Positions 1 through 5,145 of a stretch of 5,145 nucleotides of DNA are shown in pieces. The position numbers and the translations under genes were made by a program. The notes below the pieces were generated by a model that was not told the origin of the DNA, made no database searches, and was given only the letters and a program-made list of their open reading frames with translations. The stretch's first letter is position 1; every line of letters begins with the position of its first letter. Location: the NCBI GenBank assembly GCA_949948825.1, contig CATLIJ010000206.1, positions 1 to 5,145 on the forward strand, given 5' to 3'. Origin of the DNA: an uncultured Clostridiaceae bacterium (lineage in GTDB: Bacteria > Bacillota > Clostridia > Lachnospirales > Lachnospiraceae).

Positions 1-268
1 GTTCCAGCAGCTTCATCTCTTTCACTTCCATCTGGCTGGCTGCAAACACGCGGGTAAAATATTCCTGCATCTCCTGATTTTTTTCTTTTTCGTCTGGTGT
101 TGCAGTAATCAACAGCACCCAAGGGCGTTGAGGACAAGCATTTCGGAAACGATCCAAAAATCCGTTTTTGCTGGTAAATGGTCCTGTGACCCAGGTTCCG
201 TCTGGCTTCTGATAAGAAGCATCCGGACTGCTGGTGAGAAATAAAGTTATTTTATTTTTCTGATTCAT
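1..268 (-). CDS. Peptidase S51 (dipeptidase E)-like protein, N-terminal part, cut by window edge
   Basis: Reading from the ATG at 268, 89 codons remain open to the left edge, so only the N-terminus is present. The protein begins with a short hydrophobic strand ending in LFLTSSP. This is followed by GPFTSKNGFLDRFR and a second strand, WVLLITATPDE. That order (first strand with a Thr-Ser-Ser turn, an NGF-(L/V)-D helix, then a strand ending in a small-residue turn) resembles Clostridia proteins of the peptidase S51 / type 1 glutamine amidotransferase-like fold. That family includes dipeptidase E, a cytoplasmic serine peptidase. The nucleophile Ser (usually in a GxSAG-type turn) would lie beyond the window, so activity cannot be judged. 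There is no signal peptide. The start is supported by GAGAGGAG (277-284), 8 bases from the ATG. The gene begins 44 bases after the helicase fusion's stop with no obvious terminator between, so cotranscription is likely. The family call rests on pattern recognition only. Confidence 0.62.
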   Translation of the reverse strand, partial: MNQKNKITLFLTSSPDASYQKPDGTWVTGPFTSKNGFLDRFRNACPQRPWVLLITATPDEKEKNQEMQEYFTRVFAASQMEVKEMKLLE

Positions 269-276
269 GATTCACA

Positions 277-284
277 CTCCTCTC
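277..284 (-). promoter_or_regulatory. Ribosome binding site of the S51-like gene
   Basis: The minus strand reads GAGAGGAG here, with AGGAG ending 8 bases before the ATG at 268. It fixes the start of the S51-like gene and lies inside the 44-base gap after the helicase fusion. Confidence 0.75.
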
Positions 285-312
285 ATTTTGGACAATTCCT
301 TTATACAGCATT

Positions 313-3300
313 TTACGATTTGACTTCCACGTCAAACAGGCTCATCTGATAGCCCCCGTCCCAGTTTTTCTGTTTTTTCATAATTTTTTGACGCACAAGC
401 ACAGGATCTGGAATTTGTTTTACAAAGGAAGATGTTTCACCATACCCAGTAAGAATCAGCTCTTCCTTTGCCCTGGTTGCTGCCACATAGAAAAGCCGCC
501 TTTCCTCTTCTAAATCAGTTTCCAGCCCCGGATTTGTAAAGGGAATGGTTCCAGATTGGACACCACAAAGGAGAACTACCGGAAATTCCAGGCCTTTGGA
601 GCCATGAATGGTCATCAAAGTCACTGCGTCCGCAGCATAATGTTTTCCACAAAAGCGTTTCAAATCGCTTTCTCTGCCAAAGGCCAATGCCTGGAGCATT
701 TCCTCCATGGTTTTATAAAATACTGCCATATCCGAAAGCTTTTCCAAAGCAGCATGTCCTTCCAAATTCATGTCTTTTATCCAGGAATCCCACAGATGTT
801 TTGGCTTTCCCCGCCTGCAGGATTTCTGGTATTTTTTCCACAATGAAAAATAACTGCTTTTTTCATCTTCAAAGTTATCCACAATCAGGGAAACATCACC
901 TTTTTCCGGATTCCACAACAGATTTTGGCAAAGCTTACAGGAAAATGCATCATCTGGATTTAACACACTTTTGAAAAATGCAATTCCTCCCCGAACCAGA
1001 TCCTCCTGAAGAAAATCCTCCCGCCCTGTCACTACATAAGGGATTCCTTCTTTTTTGAGACAGATTTCCAAAATCTCTGCCTGACGGTGAGTTCGGTATA
1101 AAACTGCAATATCCCCAAAGCTTCTAACAACGCCAGAAAGATTGGAAAATTCCTCCTGTGCATCCAACATATCAATTCCACCCACCAAACGGTTGATTTC
1201 CTTTGCCACAAAAATCGCCTCTGCCTTTTCGCTGGCAGCTTCCACAAATCGGACCGGCAAACCAGATTCCCGCACAGGTTTCAGAGTGCTCTCTTTGTCT
1301 TTTAGAATTGTCTCTGCCAATGACAGAATTTCTGGAGAGGAACGGTAATTTTTCCTCAAAACAATTTTCTCAGTCTCTTGTTGACAAAACACAGAAAAGC
1401 TTTCCGGGCTGGCTCCCCGAAATCCATAGATTGCCTGATTGGGATCTCCAATCACAAAAACTTCCCGCCCTCCCTGACTCCATGCCTGAATAAGGTCATA
1501 TTGTAAAGAGTTGATATCCTGAAATTCGTCTGCCAGAATATAGGGAAATTGAAATTGACCATCTTCTGCTTTTTTAAGCCCCCAAATCAAAAGGTCATCA
1601 AAATCCAAAGCAGATAAATCTGCCAGATGATTTTGATATTCCTGCACCAGCAATTCCATATCATTGCCAGCTGCATTTTGGAAATTCTTTTCATTGTGAA
1701 TGATTTTCCTGTTTGAAAGATTCTCCACATTTTGAATCATTCTTTCTTTTTGTAGCTTTTCTATTTTTATCTGCGAGATTTTCTGCTGGAGATTCTTTGG
1801 TTTTCCTTTTATTCCCAATTTTCCAGCTGCTTCTTTTACCAATTCCAGGGCAGTGTCTTGATCCATAAGAGTAAATTCTTCTCCTGAAGCTTTCAATAGT
1901 TCATAACAAAGGGAATGGAAAGTACCGATTTTTATTTTTCGAAGAGCACTGTTTTTCCCCAATTGCTCTTCCAAACGGTTTTTCATCTCCAAAGCAGCTT
2001 GATTGGTAAAGGTAACAGCCATTATTTTGGATGGCTTTACTCTGCGGTGCTGCAGCAAATAGAGAATACGGGAAACTAAGGTTTTGGTCTTTCCTGTTCC
2101 AGGGCCAGCAATGACTGCAATTCTTGGAGAGATTGATTGTACAGCCAGAAGCTGTTCTTCATTAAGTGAGTCTGTTTTTTCTTCTGCTTTATCTGAAAAT
2201 AATTTTCTTTCAGAGATTGGCTGAATTATTTCATCCTCTGACTTAGTTTCACAGACCTGCATTTTTTCAATTTCAGTCTTCTTTTCAGTTCCTAATATAC
2301 TCCCCTTTGTTTTTATGTCTGAATGCAGGAGTTGAACCGATGTCTGGCAGATGCCGCCCATTTCATTGTCATTTCCTCCAAACAAATTCATTTGTCCATC
2401 CATAGCCTCCAGCTCAGATGGTTCAAACAGCTGAATTTTTCCATATTCTCCGTCAAATCCCGGATATCTGCGCACCTTTCCCTGCCTTAACCGACGGATT
2501 CCCCAGCCAATGGAATATCCGCATTTTCTTTGAATTTCTTCTATAGAAATCTCTCTTAATATAGAAAATTCGCTTCCCAAGGAGGACAGCATTTCCTCAT
2601 ATTTTTTCTGAACTTTTCCACTGGCAATTCCAAAACCTGTAGAAGCAGCGATTACCTCTGGCAGAGGAACCAGACTTTCAAATGAAACTGCATTTGGAGG
2701 AACAAATCCTTCTTCCCGGTCAGCCAGCTGAGCTATCCGATGTGACACTCCCATGGTAAGCTTCTTATTGCAAACCGGACATTTTCCCTGATATTTCTCT
2801 GCTTCCTTTGGGCTTAAACACAAATGGCATTTACGGTGTCCATCATAATGGTATTTTCCTTCTTCTGGAAAAAATTCAATTGTCCCCATCAGTCCTTTTC
2901 CCTTTTGAATTGCATCATACAATCCATCATAGCACAGGGGAATGTTCAATAAATTTGCCTCCCGCCCCATCTTAGAGGGAGAATGAGCATCTGAGTTGGA
3001 AATCATCTGAAAACGATCCAAAGCAGAAAGCTGCCAGTTCATAGCAGGATCTGAGGAAAGTCCTGTCTCAATTGCATGAATATAAGGAGACAGATCTTCA
3101 AAGCATTCCTCAACCGTGTCAAATCCGGAAAATGCTCCAAACATGGAAAAGTGTGGTGTCCAGATGTGAGCCGGAACAAAAATTGCATTGGGACACACAT
3201 CCAAAGTAATCTCCAGAAGATCCCGGCTGTCCAGCCCCAGGATGGGCCGTCCGTCTGAGTGAATATTGCCTATGGCTTCCAATCGTTTGGACAACAGCTC

Positions 3301-3645
3301 TGCCTCCAAAAGTCCAGGAAGCAAAATCAGATTGTGAACCTTGCGCACCCGTCCATTTTTCTTATAAATCGAACTGATTTCTCCAGATACCACAAATCGG
3401 GGAATCTGAAGTTTTCCACAAATCGAATCTGTCAGTCGTAAATCCTCTTTCAGACAATAAAATCCCTGTTCTGCTGGAACTAATTTATCCACAAGCTCTT
3501 TTCTCCATGCCGGATGGGTAAAATCTCCGGTTCCCAGCAAATCAATTCCCTTTCTCCTTGCCCACAAATCCAGATATTCCGGAACGCAGTCTTTACTGGT
3601 AGCCCGCGAATACCTGGAATGAATGTGTAAATCAGCAATGTACAT
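313..3645 (-). CDS. Endonuclease Q-UvrD/PcrA-like helicase fusion protein
   Basis: This is a two-module DNA repair protein of 1110 residues, numbered from the ATG at 3645. Module 1 (about 1-415) is EndoQ-like. It has PHP metal-site motifs DLHIHS (5-10), GTGDFTH (38-44), SGE (87-89), VHN (103-105), PAHIW (158-162) and SNSDAH (216-221). A zinc finger CxxC-x12-CxxC follows (C273, C276, C289, C292), then the PGFDGEYG segment (about 395-402). Known EndoQ enzymes nick DNA 5' of uracil, hypoxanthine, xanthine or abasic sites. A polar linker (about 425-490) leads to module 2, an SF1A helicase: Q-motif (494-502), Walker A AGPGTGKT (513-520), DEFQD (706-710), GDPNQAIYGFRGA (733-745), NYRS (766-769), TIHGSKGLEF (1012-1021) and FYVAATRAKEEL (1052-1063). 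The helicase part (about 615 residues) is shorter than PcrA/UvrD (about 720) and lacks their C-terminal RNA-polymerase-binding domain. QMNLF (418-422) and QMSLF (1100-1104) resemble sliding-clamp motifs. I chose the 3645 start over the ATG at 3663 because GGAGG sits 5 bases upstream and MYIADLHIHS is the usual EndoQ N-terminus. All catalytic motifs are intact. Confidence 0.9.
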   Translation of the reverse strand: MYIADLHIHSRYSRATSKDCVPEYLDLWARRKGIDLLGTGDFTHPAWRKELVDKLVPAEQGFYCLKEDLRLTDSICGKLQIPRFVVSGEISSIYKKNGRVRKVHNLILLPGLLEAELLSKRLEAIGNIHSDGRPILGLDSRDLLEITLDVCPNAIFVPAHIWTPHFSMFGAFSGFDTVEECFEDLSPYIHAIETGLSSDPAMNWQLSALDRFQMISNSDAHSPSKMGREANLLNIPLCYDGLYDAIQKGKGLMGTIEFFPEEGKYHYDGHRKCHLCLSPKEAEKYQGKCPVCNKKLTMGVSHRIAQLADREEGFVPPNAVSFESLVPLPEVIAASTGFGIASGKVQKKYEEMLSSLGSEFSILREISIEEIQRKCGYSIGWGIRRLRQGKVRRYPGFDGEYGKIQLFEPSELEAMDGQMNLFGGNDNEMGGICQTSVQLLHSDIKTKGSILGTEKKTEIEKMQVCETKSEDEIIQPISERKLFSDKAEEKTDSLNEEQLLAVQSISPRIAVIAGPGTGKTKTLVSRILYLLQHRRVKPSKIMAVTFTNQAALEMKNRLEEQLGKNSALRKIKIGTFHSLCYELLKASGEEFTLMDQDTALELVKEAAGKLGIKGKPKNLQQKISQIKIEKLQKERMIQNVENLSNRKIIHNEKNFQNAAGNDMELLVQEYQNHLADLSALDFDDLLIWGLKKAEDGQFQFPYILADEFQDINSLQYDLIQAWSQGGREVFVIGDPNQAIYGFRGASPESFSVFCQQETEKIVLRKNYRSSPEILSLAETILKDKESTLKPVRESGLPVRFVEAASEKAEAIFVAKEINRLVGGIDMLDAQEEFSNLSGVVRSFGDIAVLYRTHRQAEILEICLKKEGIPYVVTGREDFLQEDLVRGGIAFFKSVLNPDDAFSCKLCQNLLWNPEKGDVSLIVDNFEDEKSSYFSLWKKYQKSCRRGKPKHLWDSWIKDMNLEGHAALEKLSDMAVFYKTMEEMLQALAFGRESDLKRFCGKHYAADAVTLMTIHGSKGLEFPVVLLCGVQSGTIPFTNPGLETDLEEERRLFYVAATRAKEELILTGYGETSSFVKQIPDPVLVRQKIMKKQKNWDGGYQMSLFDVEVKS
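334..348 (-). other. Putative beta-clamp-binding pentapeptide QMSLF at the C-terminus of the fusion
   Basis: The codons for QMSLF lie six residues before the end of the EndoQ-UvrD fusion. The bacterial sliding-clamp (DnaN) binding consensus is QL(S/D)LF, and this differs only by Leu to Met. A tail position after the last helicase motif is where clamp motifs commonly occur. Function is inferred from the match and the position. Confidence 0.55.
2166..2379 (-). other. Polar interdomain linker of the EndoQ-UvrD fusion
   Basis: This stretch encodes about 70 residues between the end of the EndoQ module and the helicase Q-motif. It is rich in Lys, Glu, Ser and Asp, has no recognisable motif and looks flexible. 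It is an in-frame join: no stop, frameshift or internal start with a good ribosome binding site separates the two modules, so I read it as a true fusion rather than two misjoined genes. Boundaries are approximate. Confidence 0.6.
2380..2394 (-). other. Putative beta-clamp-binding pentapeptide QMNLF at the end of the EndoQ module
   Basis: The codons for QMNLF fall right after the last conserved EndoQ segment and before the polar linker. It approximates the bacterial clamp consensus QL(S/D)LF. Archaeal EndoQ is reported to work with the PCNA clamp, so a clamp-type motif at the end of this module would be the bacterial counterpart. Function is inferred. Confidence 0.5.
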
Positions 3646-3648
3646 AAT

Positions 3649-3655
3649 CCCCTCC
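3649..3655 (-). promoter_or_regulatory. Ribosome binding site that decides the start of the fusion gene
   Basis: The minus strand reads GGAGGGG, with GGAGG 5 bases before the ATG at 3645. The in-frame ATG at 3663, which would overlap the SIR2 stop codon as TAATG, has only a poor GATGAAG upstream. The site therefore argues for the shorter protein beginning MYIADLHIHS. Confidence 0.8.
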
Positions 3656-3662
3656 AAACTCA

Positions 3663-4517
3663 TTAGTCTTCATCTGATTTGAGCAATTCCAACACAGCAT
3701 ACGTTTTTCTTCCAAGCTCCTCAGAAAGCGGAATCTCATCTGCCCGTTTATCCACTTCTTTAGGAAGCTGGTATAAATCAATCACCTGCAATCCTTTTCC
3801 TTCATAATATTTCCGCAGATATTCTTTTCCTGCATGAAGACTGCTGGAGAGAAAATAATTGTGATGCATTTCCTGTTTCACCTGCATTTCCTCAGCAATA
3901 TAATCAATCCAGCTGACAAAGGTTTTTAAATTATAATCATTCAGGGAATAACCTACAAACAAAAATACATGGTCAATCAGCAGAGATTTCAAAAAGGTTT
4001 CCATCAAACGATGGGTCTGAGAATAATGTAAATAATCGTCTTCTTTAAACACCAGCTTTTCTGGCTGATTAATATCCCCATGAAGCTTTAGAAGATAATG
4101 AGCAGAGATTCCAGTCATCAAATCCCGGTCTTCCCGAATCACCTGATAATCTTTTGCAACCTGATCTAAAAGTGTGTCAAAATTAGTCGTCACAATATGC
4201 TTTGGCCCAAGAGATACAATCAGCTCATCCAATGGATTGGCTTTTATGCTGTCTGGTATCATAGACCGAATCAAAGAATAATAGGAAGCATGATTTTTGC
4301 TTTCATCCAGACAATAATAATATTGGGGAATCCGAATATATTCTTCTGTGGCCAAACGGCCTTTTGTGGAATAACCAATTTGATCTGCAAACGCCTGGAC
4401 CATTTGTCCCCAGGTTGGAAGTCCGGAATTTTTGGAAACTCCTGCCCCAACAAAGATCACAAGTTTTTCCCGTTTTAATGCAACAGACAAATCTTCTGTC
4501 ATTTCATAAAAAGTCAT
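3663..4517 (-). CDS. SIR2-family NAD-binding protein (SIR2_2-like, possible NADase or deacylase)
   Basis: This is a single-domain cytoplasmic protein of 284 residues, numbered from the ATG at 4517, with no signal peptide or membrane segment. It shows the sirtuin Rossmann signature VGAGVSKNSGLPTW (23-36), TTNFD (110-114, matching the TxNxD of sirtuins), KLHGD with the likely catalytic His146, and a C-terminal FVGYSLND (187-194) typical of the bacterial SIR2_2-like branch. There is no four-cysteine zinc ribbon as found in classical CobB/Sir2 deacylases. This favours the branch that includes NAD-hydrolysing defence effectors (ThsA, DSR and SIR2-HerA types) over a housekeeping deacetylase, but that is inference. 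The start is chosen because AGGAG (4524-4528) is 6 bases from the ATG at 4517, whereas it directly abuts the ATG at 4523. Its stop lies 17 bases before the preferred start of the EndoQ-UvrD gene, so the two are probably one operon. The substrate is unknown. Confidence 0.85.
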   Translation of the reverse strand: MTFYEMTEDLSVALKREKLVIFVGAGVSKNSGLPTWGQMVQAFADQIGYSTKGRLATEEYIRIPQYYYCLDESKNHASYYSLIRSMIPDSIKANPLDELIVSLGPKHIVTTNFDTLLDQVAKDYQVIREDRDLMTGISAHYLLKLHGDINQPEKLVFKEDDYLHYSQTHRLMETFLKSLLIDHVFLFVGYSLNDYNLKTFVSWIDYIAEEMQVKQEMHHNYFLSSSLHAGKEYLRKYYEGKGLQVIDLYQLPKEVDKRADEIPLSEELGRKTYAVLELLKSDED

Positions 4518-4523
4518 AAGCAT

Positions 4524-4528
4524 CTCCT
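4524..4528 (-). promoter_or_regulatory. Ribosome binding site of the SIR2-family gene
   Basis: The minus strand reads AGGAG, immediately before the ATG at 4523 (0-base spacing, unworkable) and 6 bases before the ATG at 4517. The latter is therefore preferred as the start, giving MTFYEMTEDL as the N-terminus. Confidence 0.7.
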
Positions 4529-4532
4529 AAAA

Positions 4533-4562
4533 GAAATCTGCAAAAAACATTTGACAGATTTC
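4533..4562 (-). repeat. Inverted repeat / leader hairpin before the SIR2-family gene
   Basis: GAAATCTG (4533-4540) is a perfect inverted copy of CAGATTTC (4555-4562). Inside it, CAAA (4541-4544) can pair with TTTG (4550-4553). This gives a 12-bp stem with one bulged base and a 5-base loop. In minus-strand RNA it is followed at once by UUUU and then the AGGAG site. It could be a weak terminator or attenuator after proA, or an operator in DNA. The stem is AT-rich, so I do not call it a terminator. Confidence 0.55.
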
Positions 4563-4577
4563 GACATTTATGGTAAA
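4549..4577 (-). promoter_or_regulatory. Weak candidate promoter for the SIR2/EndoQ-UvrD operon
   Basis: On the minus strand, TTTACC (4577-4572) and TCAAAT (4554-4549) are 17 bases apart, and each matches 4 of 6 consensus positions. Transcription would begin near 4542, leaving a short leader with the AGGAG site. The elements overlap a much better plus-strand promoter almost exactly, so this may be a chance match or one side of a bidirectional promoter. Confidence 0.25.
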
Positions 4578-4579
4578 AT
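4551..4579 (+). promoter_or_regulatory. Strong sigma-70-type promoter pointing against all genes
   Basis: The plus strand has a perfect -35 TTGACA (4551-4556), a 17-base spacer and a -10 TAAAAT (4574-4579). The spacer ends in TGG, which forms an extended -10 element. Transcription would start near 4586 and run antisense into proA, unless it stops at the hairpin at 4599-4620. No plus-strand gene follows. The match is read directly from the sequence; activity is inferred. Confidence 0.6.
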
Positions 4580-4598
4580 AGCGGCAAGAAGGGGGTTT

Positions 4599-4622
4599 AA
4601 GGGGGAGCAAAATCCCCCTTTT
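4599..4622 (+). terminator. G5/C5 hairpin after proA, possible intrinsic terminator
   Basis: AAGGGGGA (4599-4606) and TCCCCCTT (4613-4620) form an 8-bp stem with loop GCAAAA. In the plus direction it ends in a short T4 run (4619-4622). In the minus direction, after proA, it is followed by AAACCCCC rather than a U-tract. It therefore looks better as a terminator for the plus-strand promoter, although its position against the proA stop codon suggests a role in ending or protecting the proA message. The short U-run makes efficiency uncertain. Confidence 0.5.
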
Positions 4623-5145
4623 ACTCCCGAATTTGTCCGTTTCCATATATAATATATTTTGTAGTGGTCAATGCCTCCAACCCCATCGGCCCTCGTGCAT
4701 GAAGTTTCTGTGTGCTAATTCCAATCTCAGCTCCAAATCCAAATTCATTTCCATCTGTAAACCTGGTAGAAGCATTTACATAAACCGCCGCAGCATCAAT
4801 CTCATTCAGAAAACGCTGAGCATTTTCATAGCTTTTTGTCACAATCGATTCCGAATGGCCTGTATTATAGTGATTGATATGAGTAATCGCCTCATCCAGA
4901 GAATCTACCAGCTTTAAAGATACAATATAATCCAAATATTCCATTCCCCAATCTTCTTCTTTGGCCTGGAGAAATTCAGGAATCATCTGACAGGCTTCTG
5001 CATCTGCCCTTACTTCTACTTTATGTTCCGCCATTTTATCTCTCAGCATTGGCAGGAACTCATTTGCCACAGTTCTATGAATCACCAGAGATTCACAGGC
5101 ATTGCATACTCCGATTCTCTGTGTTTTTGCATTTACTATAATATT
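4621..5145 (-). CDS. proA: Gamma-glutamyl phosphate reductase, C-terminal part, cut by window edge
   Basis: ProA is the NADPH-dependent cytoplasmic enzyme that converts gamma-glutamyl phosphate to glutamate semialdehyde, the second step of proline synthesis. The frame is open from the right edge to a TAA at 4621, giving 174 of the roughly 415 residues usual for the family. The first visible residues are NIIVNAKTQRIGVCNA. The Cys of VCNA (codon 5106-5104) is the conserved catalytic thiol of the aldehyde-dehydrogenase-like fold. Further matches are the VYVNAST, RFTDGNEFGFGAEIGIST and LHARGPMGLEALTT segments and the ending YIIYGNGQIRE, all classic ProA. A GTG at 5085 is internal, because homology continues upstream to the window edge. 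proB often precedes proA but would lie outside. No frameshift or lost key residue is visible. It is probably a housekeeping gene unrelated to the SIR2/EndoQ-UvrD pair, from which a 103-base structured gap separates it. Confidence 0.96.
   Translation of the reverse strand, partial: NIIVNAKTQRIGVCNACESLVIHRTVANEFLPMLRDKMAEHKVEVRADAEACQMIPEFLQAKEEDWGMEYLDYIVSLKLVDSLDEAITHINHYNTGHSESIVTKSYENAQRFLNEIDAAAVYVNASTRFTDGNEFGFGAEIGISTQKLHARGPMGLEALTTTKYIIYGNGQIRE

Noticed and set aside
314..335. TTGACG and TAAAAT on the minus strand as a promoter for the S51-like gene
   Set aside because: The spacing is only 14 bases and the elements fall in the end of the upstream coding region. Cotranscription explains the gene order more simply.
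319..336. Inverted repeat TTTGAC-N6-GTCAAA near the end of the fusion gene, a possible operator or terminator
   Set aside because: It is short, AT-rich and wholly explained by coding for the C-terminal FDVEVK codons. No T-run follows, and the next gene has its own ribosome binding site within an operon-like gap.
556..974. Plus-strand open frames of about 95 codons opposite the helicase region
   Set aside because: They have no ribosome binding site, no recognisable domain and low-complexity composition, and they are antisense to strongly conserved helicase motifs. They are shadows.
2724..2850. The four-cysteine motif in the fusion as a sign of a separate small zinc-finger gene
   Set aside because: It lies in frame inside the EndoQ module at the place where EndoQ proteins carry their zinc finger.
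4633..4917. Plus-strand 94-codon frame downstream of the strong plus promoter, possibly its target gene
   Set aside because: It begins with TTG without a ribosome binding site, is the exact complement of conserved ProA sequence, and has no protein-like domain features.
4621..5085. proA beginning at the GTG at 5085 as a short separate gene
   Set aside because: The frame stays open to the window edge and the upstream residues include the ProA catalytic VCNA motif, so this GTG is an internal valine.
1..5145. CRISPR array, tRNA/rRNA genes, insertion sequence ends, attachment sites
   Set aside because: I saw no regularly spaced repeats, cloverleaf-like sequence, transposase or terminal inverted repeats. 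The window is filled by four minus-strand genes.

Overview
The window looks like ordinary chromosomal DNA from a low-GC Firmicute, most likely a Clostridia/Lachnospiraceae member. I infer this from the AT-rich, A/T-ending codon use, the strong GGAGG-type ribosome binding sites, the style of the ProA sequence, and a bacterial-type EndoQ. No database search was possible. All four protein genes lie on the minus strand, so the transcription order runs from the right edge to the left edge: proA (3' part only), a small SIR2-domain gene, a very large EndoQ-UvrD fusion gene, and the beginning of a peptidase S51-like gene. Together they fill almost the whole window. No gene-free stretch exceeds about 105 bases.

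Region by region. 5145-4621 is the C-terminal 174 residues of gamma-glutamyl phosphate reductase (proline synthesis), with its catalytic-cysteine motif close to the window edge. 4620-4518 is the only real intergenic region and is dense in structure. It holds a G5/C5 hairpin touching the proA stop codon, a near-consensus sigma-70-type promoter that points the opposite way from every gene, and a 12-bp bulged inverted repeat just before the next ribosome binding site. 4517-3663 encodes a compact SIR2-family protein with the NAD-binding and catalytic motifs intact. 3645-313 encodes a 1110-residue protein that joins an endonuclease Q-like nuclease (PHP domain plus four-cysteine zinc finger) to a UvrD/PcrA-like superfamily 1 helicase. 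268-1 is the N-terminal 89 residues of an S51-like peptidase.

How they fit together. The SIR2 gene and the fusion gene are separated by only 17 bases, or overlap by one base if the upstream start is used, so they are very likely cotranscribed and translationally coupled. The fusion joins an enzyme family that nicks DNA 5' of deaminated bases to a motor that can unwind from nicks. It carries two sliding-clamp-like pentapeptides (QMNLF and QMSLF), one at the end of each module. The simplest reading is a clamp-tethered repair machine for deaminated DNA, paired with an NAD-using or NAD-sensing SIR2 protein. Whether the pair acts in repair or in phage defence cannot be decided from sequence alone. 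It is the most interesting content of the window.
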